This document shows positions 9,097-19,032 of a DNA stretch of 64,000 nucleotides, in pieces; the first letter of the stretch is position 1; each line of letters opens with the position of its first letter. Below the pieces are notes generated by a model. It was not told where the DNA came from, ran no database searches, and worked only from the letters and a program-made list of their open reading frames with translations. A program made the translations under genes and the position numbers. The stretch lies in contig NZ_SJPM01000002.1 of NCBI RefSeq assembly GCF_007859915.1, positions 251,346-315,345 of the forward strand. The letters are read 5' to 3'. This stretch comes from Neorhodopirellula pilleata. GTDB taxonomy: Bacteria; Planctomycetota; Planctomycetia; Pirellulales; Pirellulaceae.

Positions 9097-10056
9097 CTAC
9101 GTTCGGATGTCCACGGTGGGAAGGTCGGGTGGTATCGTGGCGATCATCGCCAGACCCGCTAGTCCATAGAACGTGTACTCCACGTCCGCCGTTTGATCGA
9201 GGGCAAAACCAACAAATCCGCCGCTGGGACTTTGCATGGACTGAACGTACGATCGGAGTCTCGCCAGCGAGATTTGATCGGCCGCCTCCAGATCAACGAG
9301 CGTCGTCAAGCCGGTAAAACTGCTCAACAAATCAGCGAAAGGGATGCGAGTGTTGGCCGTCAATCCACCTTCGTCGCTTTGCATCTCGAGTAGAAACTCG
9401 ATCGTATCGGTTTGGTCGGCGACATCAAGATAACCAAGCGTTTTCAGCGTGCCGATCGCGGCCGCCGTCGGGTTCACGCCGGCTCGTTTGGCAACGCGAA
9501 TTTCCAAATAGCCGCCTTCGTCGTGTCGTTGCGATTCCAAAAATTCAGCGATGCGATCGGGCTCGGGAACGGGCACGTCCATCAACTCAAAACAAAGCAC
9601 CGACAAGAACGTCTGGTAAGTGCTTCCGGCGCGACCTTCGGGTGTTTTGGCAAACCCGCCGTCGCCACAACGTAGCGTCGACAGCAAGTCAGCAACATTG
9701 TCGCGCCATCGCGTATCGTCGTCCGAGATCACGACCTCACCGGTCGCCATCTCGAGAATCGCAGCGGCAAAGATTAATGAAATTAAATCGATCACGGAAT
9801 CACGTCGCTGCAATCGATCACGCAGAAATCGTCCCGCCCGACCCGCGACCGATTCGTTCAATTCACCGAGAATCCATAACGATCGCAGAGCAAACGCGGT
9901 GTAGTACGGATCGCTCTGGCCCTCCCGTCCGGCGAAGCCGCCGTCGGCATGTTGGCAGCTTTGCAACCACGCGCCATGGCGTTGCTTGAGCAAGGGTTCC
10001 AACTGCGAAGCGCCCAACGCGAGTCGAAGGGTCAGTTCCTGCAGGTATCCGCTCAT
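9097..10056 (-). CDS. Prenyltransferase/squalene-cyclase-fold repeat protein, probably non-catalytic
   Basis: 319 residues made of repeating helical units with the signature of the family, for example CQHADGGFAG ... DPYYTAFALRSL, DGGFAKTPEGRAGSTYQTFL, DEGGYLEIR, DEGGLTANTR and SGGFVGFALDQTADVEYTFYGLAGL. This is the alpha/alpha toroid of protein geranylgeranyltransferase beta subunits. The zinc ligands of the true enzymes do not appear at the expected places: LLSSFTG where DVCYS-like is expected, and EYTFYGLAGL where the His-Tyr-Gly-Leu motif sits. Prenyl transfer is therefore doubtful. It ends 10 bases upstream of pheA, so the two may be cotranscribed. Confidence 0.75.
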   Translation of the reverse strand: MSGYLQELTLRLALGASQLEPLLKQRHGAWLQSCQHADGGFAGREGQSDPYYTAFALRSLWILGELNESVAGRAGRFLRDRLQRRDSVIDLISLIFAAAILEMATGEVVISDDDTRWRDNVADLLSTLRCGDGGFAKTPEGRAGSTYQTFLSVLCFELMDVPVPEPDRIAEFLESQRHDEGGYLEIRVAKRAGVNPTAAAIGTLKTLGYLDVADQTDTIEFLLEMQSDEGGLTANTRIPFADLLSSFTGLTTLVDLEAADQISLARLRSYVQSMQSPSGGFVGFALDQTADVEYTFYGLAGLAMIATIPPDLPTVDIRT

Positions 10057-10062
10057 ATCACC

Positions 10063-10161
10063 GAGCCTATCCGAAAAGGGGTCTGACCCTTTGGAGGCGA
10101 GTTAATTTTTGTGTCTAGTTGGTCTCGCCGGAGAGGGTCAGACCCCTTTTCGGATAGGCTC
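10063..10161. repeat. Perfect 28-bp inverted repeat with 43-bp loop
   Basis: Arms 10063-10090 and 10134-10161 are exact reverse complements, each holding ggggtctgaccct or its complement plus a ttttcggataggctc end. It fills the gap between the flgK stop codon and the start of the prenyltransferase-like gene on the same strand. The inner GGGTCAG word is also seen in the terminal repeats of the RAYT element near 36.8-37.8 kb. Confidence 0.9.
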
Positions 10162-11848
10162 ATAGTGCCATGAGGATTTCGAGCATTTCCGTGGCGGTGG
10201 AAATCACTCGCGAAGAAGCTTGGAACGCTCTTTGGTAAGAAATCATCTTAATCGATTCCTCGTCAATGTTCACACCCGTGATCGCCAAGTGTTGGCTCTT
10301 GAGCGTCGCGTAGAAGTCATCGAGTCCCTCACTCGCACTGGCTTGCAGATTGCTTTCGCGGCCGAGTCTCGCCAACATGTTCTCGTACAAACCTCGGACC
10401 GAACGTCCGTCCAACGACTCTTGCGGCTTGTCGACCAAGTCGAGCATCTCATATAGCGTATCGGTGTCTTGTCCGATCCCGGTGCGCGAGATCGCCAACA
10501 AATCAATGTCGTTTTGAATCACCGGATTGACCGCGATATCCTTGGCCGACGTTCCGACAAAAAACGTATTGATCCCCGCCGCCGAAAGGAAACCGCTGGT
10601 GTCTTCACCGAACGTGAACTGGGCGGTCGGCGAATCACTTTCGATCTGCAAACGTCCGTCGGCGGAAACCGACGCGGTCAGGCCGTCGATTTGGTTGATT
10701 TCGTTCGCGATCGATGAAACTGTCGCATCACCGAGTTGCCCGAGGTTGCGAACCGAGATCCGTGTCGTCGATAGAAGCTCGCCTTGGTTGTCGACGACGT
10801 TGATGTCAAAGGTCCCGTTGCGAGGTTCAGGGATGAGTCCTGCTTGGCTGATCGGAGAGCCGGGATCACTCGGGTTGGCGGCGATGACGGATTCGAATCC
10901 GCGTCGGCCTTGCCCTTGCGAGTGGACTTCGTTGATGCTCCGAATCAACTCAGACGCCATCTGATCGAGCCCATCGATGTATTTTCCGAACACATTGTCT
11001 CGAGCTTCGATGGCGGCACCCAACTTACCGCCTTTGACCTGCAGCGCCGCATCGGTCTCTTTGATCCGAACCTGGATACCGCCTGCGGATTCATCGAACG
11101 CGGCGTACACTTCGCGATGATTGCGGTTGTTAATCAAGTAATCCCCGCCGACAAATACAGAAACGTTTCCGTTGTCCTGTTCCTGCCAATTGATATCGAT
11201 GTATCCGGCAAGCTCTTCAAGATCTCGATAACGTTGGTCCCGCAATCCGGTCGCGTCGCTGCCGAGCAACTTGCCACCTTCGATCGAAGTAATCTCAAGG
11301 TTCAATCGTGCGATGCGTTCGGTCAATCGATTGATCTGCGTAGCCATGTCGGATAGGCCACCGTTTTGGGATTCGGCCAGGTCGCCGACCTTTTTTCGCG
11401 AATTTTGCAGACTCGCCGCCAAGCTTTCCGCTTGGATGATGACGAACTCCCTCATCGCCGAATCATTGGGCTGGGTCGATAGATCATGCAACGCGTTGTT
11501 GAACAGCGAGTACTGCTCGTTGAGCCCACCGCCATCAAGGTCCGAAGCGAGTTCTTCGAGTTGGTTGTAGGCGGATTGCAAAGCTTGGGAGCCATCCACA
11601 GCGGTCTTGGCATTGAACATTCGCTCGGCGAGCGCTTGATCGATGATCTGCTTGACGCCCGTCGCACGAACGCCTTGGCCTTTGATCAATCCACCCTGGC
11701 GAAACGCCGTCGCGGGCGATTGTTCCAGACGGGTCCGAATGTAGCCTTCGGTGTTGGCGTTGGCAATGTTGTTGCCGACCACCTGCAACCCGATCTGGGC
11801 CGCATTGAGCGCACCGGCGGATTGTTGAATGGTTCCGAAAAGACCCAT
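10160..11848 (-). CDS. flgK: Flagellar hook-associated protein 1
   Basis: About 562 residues from the start at 11848 (MGLFGTIQQSAGALNAAQ); an in-frame ATG 15 codons upstream (11893) is less like the family start. The N-terminus has the axial-protein motif QVVGNNIANANTEGY. FlgK-type coiled coil follows (ALHDLSTQPNDSAMREFVI), and the C-terminus has the matching helix VNIDEESIKMISYQRAFQASSRVI. FlgK joins hook and filament and is exported through the flagellar type III system. No other flagellar genes are in the window, as is common in planctomycetes where they are dispersed. Confidence 0.93.
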   Translation of the reverse strand: MGLFGTIQQSAGALNAAQIGLQVVGNNIANANTEGYIRTRLEQSPATAFRQGGLIKGQGVRATGVKQIIDQALAERMFNAKTAVDGSQALQSAYNQLEELASDLDGGGLNEQYSLFNNALHDLSTQPNDSAMREFVIIQAESLAASLQNSRKKVGDLAESQNGGLSDMATQINRLTERIARLNLEITSIEGGKLLGSDATGLRDQRYRDLEELAGYIDINWQEQDNGNVSVFVGGDYLINNRNHREVYAAFDESAGGIQVRIKETDAALQVKGGKLGAAIEARDNVFGKYIDGLDQMASELIRSINEVHSQGQGRRGFESVIAANPSDPGSPISQAGLIPEPRNGTFDINVVDNQGELLSTTRISVRNLGQLGDATVSSIANEINQIDGLTASVSADGRLQIESDSPTAQFTFGEDTSGFLSAAGINTFFVGTSAKDIAVNPVIQNDIDLLAISRTGIGQDTDTLYEMLDLVDKPQESLDGRSVRGLYENMLARLGRESNLQASASEGLDDFYATLKSQHLAITGVNIDEESIKMISYQRAFQASSRVISTATEMLEILMAL

Positions 11849-12011
11849 GGTGATGGCTTCGTTGGCGGTAATCGATCGCCGCTCCGAACCCATGCGCAGC
11901 GCGACGCCCTGCTATTTGCATCGACCGTCATAACCGGCAAGCTTTACCAAAAGCATTGATTTTCGCCCGGCCGAAACCAGTCGCCAGCTCCTACGCCACT
12001 AGACAGACCTG

Positions 12012-14936
12012 TTGAAAAGGCCGGTTCGGCACGCGAAATGCCTTCCATTGAGGGCAATCGATACCGCACCACTGGTCAAAATCATGAAGTCAATAGCATT
12101 CGGAGTATGGCCGATCAATCAATTCGCACTTTGGGCACTGCGACAATGTCGGGGGGCGGTCGAACCACATCGTGCCCAACACGGGCGACTTACTCGGAAG
12201 CGAGCACGACAACCAATCCACGTGCGTCGCCTCTCAGCCGAGTGTCTCGAAACGCGCCGCCTGTTGGCGGTTATTTCGATCGCCGCCGATAATGCGGATC
12301 GCGACGAGGAGGATAGCGGCGTGACTCCCTTTACTTTTGAAATAAGCCGCATCGGTGACACGACGAACTCTGCCACGGTGGACTACTCGGTTTTTGGCAG
12401 CGGTCAAAATCCCGCCAACGTGGTCGACTTTAACGGCAACGTATTGCCGACCGGGCAGATCATCTTTTTCGCCGGTCAGTCTTCCCGAACGCTCACCGTC
12501 AACATCTCGGGTGACCGGATCATCGAGAGCGACGAAACGTTCACGGTCAACTTGAGCAATCCGTCGGACGATTCGACCTTCGCCACGGCATCGGCGATCG
12601 GCACGATCCGCGATGACGATGCCCCGCCGCCATCGACCCTCTCCATCGTCGCTGACAATGCGGATCGCAATGAAGGTGTCAGCGGTATCACTCCATTTAC
12701 GTTTACCGTTGCTCGCACCGGAGATCTTTCAGGATCTACCACGGTCGAATACGACGTCCTCGGAAGCGGTTCGCAACCGGCCAACGTCGATGACTTCAAT
12801 GGAAACGCATTGCCGTCCGGGCAAGTCGTCTTTTTCGCCGGACAAGCTTCCAGGACAGTTACCATCAATGTTTCCGGCGACTCGATCGTTGAGGATGACG
12901 AATCATTCATCGTGACGTTGAGCAATCCTTCTGGATCCGCGATCATCGAAGATGAATCGGCGACCGGAATCATTCGCGATGATGATCAACCACTCGCGGC
13001 GAGCTTGGAAATCGTTTCCACCAATGCGGATCGGCAGGAAGGTGATACTGGGTTCACACCGTTCATTTTTACCGTGACCAGGGATGGCAACACCACCAAT
13101 TCCACGACAGTTGACTATTCGGTCGTCGGCACCGGTTCGAACCCGGCGAACATCGATGACTTCAACGGCAGCGTCCTACCGAACGGACAGGTGACATTCT
13201 TCAGTGGACAAGTTTCGCAAACTATCACGATCAACGTGACGGGTGACTTAATTAACGAATCCGACGAGACCTTCACCGTGATGTTGAGCAACCCTTCCGG
13301 TCAAGCTGACATTGCAAATGGCACTGCGACGGGAACGATTCGAAACGATGATCAAACAGCGCCGCCGTCGCTGGCGATCGTGGCGACGAATGCGGACCGC
13401 GACGAAGGCGACGACGGCATCATCAATTTTCAGTTCACGGTGACCCGTGATGGCGACACATCGGGTGTCGTCTTGGCAAGCTACGACGTGATCGGTTCAG
13501 GAACCAATCCGGCCAACGCCGCTGACTTCTCGGAAGGTTCGTTACCTTCCGGCTCTGTGGTATTTGCCGACGGTGAGTCAACCCAAACCATTTCAATCCC
13601 GGTCCGAGGCGACTTGAGCCTCGAACCAGACGAAACTTTTCTTGTGGCGTTGTCGAATCCCACTGCGGGTGCGTCGATCTCCTCCGCTTCCGCCAATGGC
13701 ATTATTCGAAATGATGATTCCGCTGCGGTTGCTCAACTTGCGATCGCTCCGGTGAACGCGGATCGACCCGAAGGCGATTTCGGGACCACCCTCTATACAT
13801 TCAACGTCACTCGCTCGGGACTGACCTCGGGGATCACCCTTGTCAGTTATGCGGTCTCGAGTACCGGTTCGAACCCGGCCGATCCGAATGACTTTTTCCA
13901 AGGAATCTTTCCCTCGGGAAACGTGCAATTCAACGACGGTGAAGTATCTAAGTCGATTAGCATTCCCGTTCTTGGTGACGGGACCAATGAGTTCGATGAA
14001 TCATTCTTAGTCACGCTCGGCAATCCCACGGGCGGAGCGACGATTGTTGACGCAGACGCGACCGGCATCATCCGCGACGACGACGACAGCACACCGGGAA
14101 ATTCCGACGTCAACATCATTCATCCGAATTCAGTCGTACAAAATCACATTGTTCCGGCATCCAACTTTGCCAACGCAATTATCTTTCGAGCACTCCAGGG
14201 TACAACCCTTTCGGTTGAGCCGCTCGGATTTAATCTTGACGACGGTATGATTCGAATCCTCGATGCGGATAACAATTCCATTGGTTCGCAAACGGGAGAT
14301 CTGACGACGGCCGGTTTAATCAATGGACAAACTTACGCGGTCGTCTTTCCGTCTCAGTCTATCCAGCGTCAATATTCAATTGAATCATCCTCGGGATCCG
14401 GCGCTGTCACGACACAGGCCTACAGCAATTTATTCTCGCCCACCGACAGCACGGCGGATGGTTCGGTGACCGCATTGGATGCGTTGGTCGTGATCAATTA
14501 TCTCAATGAGTTCGGCAGCGGCACCCTCAATGGGGCCGCCAATGACGATTACTACTTGGACGTCAATCGCGACAACACCGTCACGGCACTGGACGCACTG
14601 ATCGTTATCAATCGCCTGAACGAAAGCAGCGGTTTATCTGAACAAGTCGTAAGTCAAGGCGAACCGATCGTCGTGGCTCCAGCTCCGGCATCGAATGTCG
14701 ATTCTTATTTAGCTAGTCGAGAACAGGAATACACACGACACGATCGGGCCGTGAACGAACTATTCAACGACGTCGGAAGCACTCCACAACCGTTTGGTAA
14801 GTTCGATAATCCGATTGAAAGTCTGGCCCAACCGCTTACGGCAACGGAACCGCAGATCCATGATTTCGCTTTCGTTGATGGTGATCTTGAGGGTGACCTA
14901 CCGGTATCAGTCGACAAGAGAATGTTGGTGCAGTAA
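12012..14936 (+). CDS. Large secreted Calx-beta repeat protein with C-terminal dockerin
   Basis: 974 residues from a TTG; an ATG at 12084 is an alternative start. The N-terminus has the planctomycete export-type motif RLSAECLETRRLLAV (about 73-87). Five Calx-beta repeats of about 122 residues follow, each with NADR(D/N)EG, a DFNG or DF block, SGQVVFFAGQ, SDETF-V-LSNP and a GIIRDDD end. Residues about 813-876 form a dockerin type I pair: STADGSVTALDALVVINYLN and VNRDNTVTALDALIVINRLN. Calcium-binding extracellular adhesion or matrix function is likely. A near-identical copy of the last dockerin repeat lies at 17151-17241. Confidence 0.85.
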   Translation: MKRPVRHAKCLPLRAIDTAPLVKIMKSIAFGVWPINQFALWALRQCRGAVEPHRAQHGRLTRKRARQPIHVRRLSAECLETRRLLAVISIAADNADRDEEDSGVTPFTFEISRIGDTTNSATVDYSVFGSGQNPANVVDFNGNVLPTGQIIFFAGQSSRTLTVNISGDRIIESDETFTVNLSNPSDDSTFATASAIGTIRDDDAPPPSTLSIVADNADRNEGVSGITPFTFTVARTGDLSGSTTVEYDVLGSGSQPANVDDFNGNALPSGQVVFFAGQASRTVTINVSGDSIVEDDESFIVTLSNPSGSAIIEDESATGIIRDDDQPLAASLEIVSTNADRQEGDTGFTPFIFTVTRDGNTTNSTTVDYSVVGTGSNPANIDDFNGSVLPNGQVTFFSGQVSQTITINVTGDLINESDETFTVMLSNPSGQADIANGTATGTIRNDDQTAPPSLAIVATNADRDEGDDGIINFQFTVTRDGDTSGVVLASYDVIGSGTNPANAADFSEGSLPSGSVVFADGESTQTISIPVRGDLSLEPDETFLVALSNPTAGASISSASANGIIRNDDSAAVAQLAIAPVNADRPEGDFGTTLYTFNVTRSGLTSGITLVSYAVSSTGSNPADPNDFFQGIFPSGNVQFNDGEVSKSISIPVLGDGTNEFDESFLVTLGNPTGGATIVDADATGIIRDDDDSTPGNSDVNIIHPNSVVQNHIVPASNFANAIIFRALQGTTLSVEPLGFNLDDGMIRILDADNNSIGSQTGDLTTAGLINGQTYAVVFPSQSIQRQYSIESSSGSGAVTTQAYSNLFSPTDSTADGSVTALDALVVINYLNEFGSGTLNGAANDDYYLDVNRDNTVTALDALIVINRLNESSGLSEQVVSQGEPIVVAPAPASNVDSYLASREQEYTRHDRAVNELFNDVGSTPQPFGKFDNPIESLAQPLTATEPQIHDFAFVDGDLEGDLPVSVDKRMLVQ

Positions 14937-15190
14937 CCGAAAAGGTCAGGTTTCGAGAGTGACCAAAACGTCCCGATCGACCTCACGAGTTGAACTAAGC
15001 ACAGCTCGAAAAATTTCGGTATCGCTTGCGTCCGCTTGTAGAATCGTAATTTGAAACGTCTTCGCCCAATTTTGGGGTCCATGCCCCCCCGGCATCCCAT
15101 ACAATGACAGGTCGAAAGGATGCGGCGATCATAATTCGTTAATCGCTCTAGCATCCATTAAACGTGTAATCAAGCGAGAGGGAGTTTAAG

Positions 15191-16987
15191 ATGCGGTTCA
15201 CGAAATACGGTCGACGCGGCGTGGCGGCAATATTGACGATCTTTGCGTTCGCGCTTTCGGCGACCGCTCAGACGGAATCTTTTTCGCCACCGGATAGTAA
15301 CGATCCAGAAGACAAATCGCCCGTCGCCAAGGAGTTGTTGGTTGCGACACGGACCGGAGCAGAATTGTTCGAGCATCGCTGGCAACCGACCGAACCCTCC
15401 AAAATTGGGCAGCTCGTAAGCGGTTCAATACGGACAATACAGGGCGACGTTTCAGCGAATGCTCTATCATCTGACGCCAGGATTAATCCAACGCCGCCTC
15501 GACAGCCCACACGAATGGAGTTAACGGCAGCACGCTTGGCGTCGATCGAAGCTCGACGTATGGCCTTGCAACCCGGCGCGAGCGGCAACTCCTTGATCCC
15601 AATGATCCAGGACCGAGTCGGAGATGGACTGGGTCCCCTTCACAATGCAACATCGTGTGCTGATTGCCATCGCAATGGTGGTGGCTCGGGTGTGGAACAC
15701 AATGTCACGCTAATCACGATCGATCCGCGTTCACTTGCCCTCGAAGAGATCAACAAGGAACATGGGCAACAGCTATTGGATTTGTTTCCTTCTCTGCTGA
15801 ATGAACGAGGGACCCTTTCGATCGAAACCGTGGTCCACGATCACTCGACCCGCGAAGGCTACGATGAAATCCGGAATCGGCTATCAAGTTACGTTCCTGG
15901 TGGTATCGATCGTAATTGGTTCGAGCCAAACAATCGAACGTCCGAGGCAATTGCGAGTCAGCCGGTGGTCGCCGGACGACATGGTGATATCGATTTCTAC
16001 TTAAGCCAACGAAACGCACCACCGCTATTCGGCCTCGGATTAATTGATCGCATCTCGCCCAATCGCTTGGCCACCCTGGCGGAAAAACAGGCGGAGGAGT
16101 CCGGTGGAGAAATCAGCGGTCGAGTGGTGATGAAATTTGGTTGGAGAGGTCAGGTCGGATCGGTGTCGGCGTTTGTCTCACAGGCATGCGCCGGAGAACT
16201 GGGGCTGACTCAAGTAACAACGCCGCAACCTGGCGATCCCGTCAACTTAACGTATCAACCTCCTGGTATTGATATGTCGAGTCAAGACGTGATGCGATTG
16301 ACAGCTCACGTTGCTTCCATCTCTTCCCCGATTGAAACGACACCTGCGGGCCACACTTCGCAGCAAGTGTTCCAAGGTGAGTCAACGTTCAACTCCATTG
16401 GCTGCGCAAGCTGCCATGTGCCAGACGTTTACCCTGCGCTGGATGTATTTAGTGATCTGTTGCTTCACGACATGGGTGAAGCGCTGCAGGCACCGTCTCC
16501 TGCTCCGGTTGGATCCTTGCTATCGGTCGCAATGAGTCGTCCACAACCCTATCCGGTCCAGGGCCCGATCAGTGGAACCACGCCTGCATACTACAGCGGC
16601 TCGAGCTCTCAAACTTTGCCGCAGGCTGAGGCCATTAAGGCCCCCGAACAGCCGCAATTCCCACGCGGACCACGACCCACGTCGGTTAAAAGTAAAGCTG
16701 GTTATTCACATTCAGTGGCTGACAACAACGGCCGATCGCATTTCGCGACTTGGGACGAACTGCAGCGTGAATGGCGGACGCCGCCGCTGTGGGGAATTGC
16801 CGACACCGCGCCTTACCTGCACGATGGCCGAGCCTCTACACTGGACGAAGCCATTCGTTGGCATGGTGGTGAAGCAAAGTCCTCACGAGATAGATTTGTC
16901 GCTTTGAGTGAGCCCGACAAGAAAAATCTACTCGCTTTCTTGCTCTCACTGCGTGCTCCCGAAGAAGCTGACTCATCCAACGAATAG
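15191..16987 (+). CDS. Di-haem oxidoreductase, putative peroxidase (DHOR family)
   Basis: 598 residues. A signal peptide (about 1-26) is followed by two c-type haem motifs: CADCH at 156 and CASCH at 405. The ending RTPPLWGIADTAPYLHDGRASTLDEAIRWHGGEA is the hallmark of the DHOR family and supplies a distal His. These periplasmic or exported proteins are related to MauG and cytochrome c peroxidases; the substrate is unknown. An ATG with AGGGAG-like bases (gagagggagtttaag) just upstream supports the start. In planctomycetes such genes often sit beside large adhesin or dockerin genes, as here. Confidence 0.87.
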   Translation: MRFTKYGRRGVAAILTIFAFALSATAQTESFSPPDSNDPEDKSPVAKELLVATRTGAELFEHRWQPTEPSKIGQLVSGSIRTIQGDVSANALSSDARINPTPPRQPTRMELTAARLASIEARRMALQPGASGNSLIPMIQDRVGDGLGPLHNATSCADCHRNGGGSGVEHNVTLITIDPRSLALEEINKEHGQQLLDLFPSLLNERGTLSIETVVHDHSTREGYDEIRNRLSSYVPGGIDRNWFEPNNRTSEAIASQPVVAGRHGDIDFYLSQRNAPPLFGLGLIDRISPNRLATLAEKQAEESGGEISGRVVMKFGWRGQVGSVSAFVSQACAGELGLTQVTTPQPGDPVNLTYQPPGIDMSSQDVMRLTAHVASISSPIETTPAGHTSQQVFQGESTFNSIGCASCHVPDVYPALDVFSDLLLHDMGEALQAPSPAPVGSLLSVAMSRPQPYPVQGPISGTTPAYYSGSSSQTLPQAEAIKAPEQPQFPRGPRPTSVKSKAGYSHSVADNNGRSHFATWDELQREWRTPPLWGIADTAPYLHDGRASTLDEAIRWHGGEAKSSRDRFVALSEPDKKNLLAFLLSLRAPEEADSSNE

Positions 16988-17240
16988 ACAGTAGGATAGA
17001 CGGCAAATCAGTATTCGCGGCAGATAAGGTTGTTCTCGGATTGTAGTGGCTACGCGTGGTACGTGAGGGATTCTCGAGGCATGCGTGAACAATAAGTGGC
17101 ATAGGCTTCCAGCCTGTGGAAACAAATACACACGCTGGAAGCTAGTTAAACGTCAATCGCGACAACACCGTCACGGCACCGGACGCACTGATCGTGATCA
17201 ATCGCCTGAACGAAAGCAGCGGTTTATCTGAGCAAGTCGT
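16988..17240. other. Intergenic stretch with repeat fragments, no intact gene
   Basis: No supported gene. It holds a copy of the AAGTGGCATA(A/G)GCTTCCAGC repeat near 17094-17147, including an inverted partner (acacgctggaagcta), the same family seen at 38551-38680. The dockerin stub begins directly after it. Confidence 0.5.
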
Positions 17241-17241
17241 A
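17151..17241 (+). pseudogene. Stub of a dockerin repeat, near-copy of 14561-14651
   Basis: The 91 bases match 14561-14651 with only three differences and translate as VNRDNTVTAPDALIVINRLN followed by ESSGLSEQVV. There is no start codon and no upstream coding sequence, so it is a broken 3' fragment of a Calx-beta/dockerin gene. In the fragment the repeat Leu-Asp-Ala has become Pro-Asp-Ala. The two copies flank the di-haem oxidoreductase gene. Confidence 0.8.
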
Positions 17242-17297
17242 AATGGACACTTACCGAACTCAGCCAGCGGGGCTGGGTTAACTGATGCGACGATACG

Positions 17298-17334
17298 AAA
17301 AAACCCTTCGACGGAACCGACTCCGTCGAAGGGT
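17298..17334 (-). terminator. Rho-independent terminator of clpX
   Basis: On the minus strand an 11-12 bp perfect stem (ACCCTTCGACGG / CCGTCGAAGGGT) with an 8-base loop is followed by six T. It begins 37 bases after the clpX stop codon. Confidence 0.9.
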
Positions 17335-17370
17335 CTTGGAAAGCCCTTCATCCAGTTTCACATGAAGAAA

Positions 17371-18651
17371 TCAGGCACTTTTGGTGGTTGGCATTTGGAA
17401 TAGTTGTCGTTGGCCGGCGACGATGGTTTCGTCGATCGTGTAAACCCGTCCGTCTTCTTGCTCGGGCAGGTCGTACATGATGTCGAGCATCACGTCTTCC
17501 ATGATCCCACGCAAACCGCGAGCCCCGACGCCTTTGTTGATTGCCTTGGCGGCGATCGCTTTGAGGGCACCCTCGGTGAAGTTGAGTTCACAGTTTTCCA
17601 TCGCGAACAACGCTTGGTACTGTTTGACGAGCGAGTTCTTCGGTTCGGTGAGGACTTGGATCAAGCCTTCCATATCGAGCGGTTGCAAGTAGGTGACCAC
17701 GGGCATCCGTCCGACGAGCTCGGGGATCAAGCCGAACTTCAGGATATCCTCGGTCTGCACCTGAGCGAGCAAGTCCGATTCGCTTTGTTCGTTCCGCATC
17801 GAGGCCGCTTCGCCGAAACCGAGCGTTCGGTGACCGAGTCGACGGCGAATGATCTCTTCGATCCCGACGAACGTTCCGCCGCAGATGAACAAGATATTGC
17901 TCGTGTCCATCTGGATGTATTGTTGTTCGGGATGCTTGCGTCCGCCTTGCGGTGGAACGTTGGCGATCGTGCCTTCGAGCATTTTCAGTAGGCTTTGTTG
18001 CACGCCTTCACCGGAGACGTCTCGGGTGATCGAGACGTTTCCGTTGGTGCGTCCGATCTTATCGACTTCGTCGATATAAAGGATGCCCCGCTGGGCCGCT
18101 TCGACGTCGAAGTCGGCTGCGTGGAGGAGTTTGAGCAACAGGTTTTCGACGTCTTCGCCGACGTAACCCGCTTCGGTCAGCGTGGTCGCGTCGCCGATGG
18201 CGAACGGCACGTTGAGCATGCGGGCGAGGGATCGGGCGAGCAACGTTTTGCCACTACCGGTCGGGCCGGCGAGCAGGATGTTGCTTTTCTCGATTTCAAC
18301 GTCGCCGTTGTCTTCGAGGCTGCTTGTTAAACGTTTGTAATGATTGTGAACGGCGACGGCGAGGACTCGCTTCGCGGAGGTTTGGCCGATCACGTAATTA
18401 TCAAGATGCTCGACAATGGTTCGTGGGGCGGGGATGTCACTGAACAGCGTCTTCGACGGTCCACGTCGGCGTTGTTCTTGATCGAGGATGGATTGGCAAA
18501 GTTCGATGCACTCGGCACAGATATACACGTCGCCGGGACCTTCGACCAACGGGCCGACGTCACGATAACTCTTGCGGCAGAAACTACAGAACGCATTCTT
18601 CTTAGTCGCCGCGCCGCCGCGGCGAGAGTTCGAAGATTCCTTAGTGGGCAT
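17371..18651 (-). CDS. clpX: ATP-dependent Clp protease ATP-binding subunit ClpX
   Basis: 426 residues from the ATG at 18651, which has AAGGAG six bases upstream. The N-terminal zinc-binding domain has Cys22, Cys25, Cys45 and Cys48. Walker A is GPTGSGKT (129-136), Walker B LYIDEVDK (Asp194, Glu195), and the arginine/sensor region [10 protein letters not shown] lies near the C-terminus. The ClpP-binding loop appears as LGFG (in [11 protein letters not shown]) rather than IGF. It unfolds substrates for ClpP; clpP itself is not in the window. A clear terminator follows. Confidence 0.95.
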   Translation of the reverse strand: MPTKESSNSRRGGAATKKNAFCSFCRKSYRDVGPLVEGPGDVYICAECIELCQSILDQEQRRRGPSKTLFSDIPAPRTIVEHLDNYVIGQTSAKRVLAVAVHNHYKRLTSSLEDNGDVEIEKSNILLAGPTGSGKTLLARSLARMLNVPFAIGDATTLTEAGYVGEDVENLLLKLLHAADFDVEAAQRGILYIDEVDKIGRTNGNVSITRDVSGEGVQQSLLKMLEGTIANVPPQGGRKHPEQQYIQMDTSNILFICGGTFVGIEEIIRRRLGHRTLGFGEAASMRNEQSESDLLAQVQTEDILKFGLIPELVGRMPVVTYLQPLDMEGLIQVLTEPKNSLVKQYQALFAMENCELNFTEGALKAIAAKAINKGVGARGLRGIMEDVMLDIMYDLPEQEDGRVYTIDETIVAGQRQLFQMPTTKSA

Positions 18652-19032
18652 ACACGACTCCTTACTTAAAAGAGCACTATCGCTTGGAGACCAGAACATT
18701 GAAGACCGGCGACGTTCTTGAACTTAGCGGCTCGTCGAAGGATGGGAGATCCGGTGACGGGCAACGTGTTCGCGTCGATCTTCGTTCGTCTGGTTCCACT
18801 CAACAGGAACTCGACACATCGAACGGTTCAGCCACGACTCGAATGCTTTCCAATACGTTGTGCCGGACCGATGGGATCGGATCGACGCAGGTCTTGGAGG
18901 AACATCCGTGTCCTCTAAGCTCGAGCCATTCGTGGTTTGGTAATGGGTTAGGGCTATGTCGGTGGTAGGTATGCCCGGCTCAAAAATTTTGAACCAAAAT
19001 GAATTGGGAGGGCGAACCACCGACTGGATTGG
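18652..19032. other. Intergenic region upstream of clpX, no gene seen
   Basis: About 380 bases with no supported coding sequence. It should hold the clpX promoter and the end of the SHOCT-like gene's transcript. A small palindrome (ctcaaaaattttgaac) is at about 18979. No strong promoter match could be fixed by eye. Confidence 0.4.

Noticed and set aside
18684..18968. Possible 94-residue plus-strand gene upstream of clpX
   Set aside because: No ribosome-binding site and no domain; overlaps the expected clpX control region.
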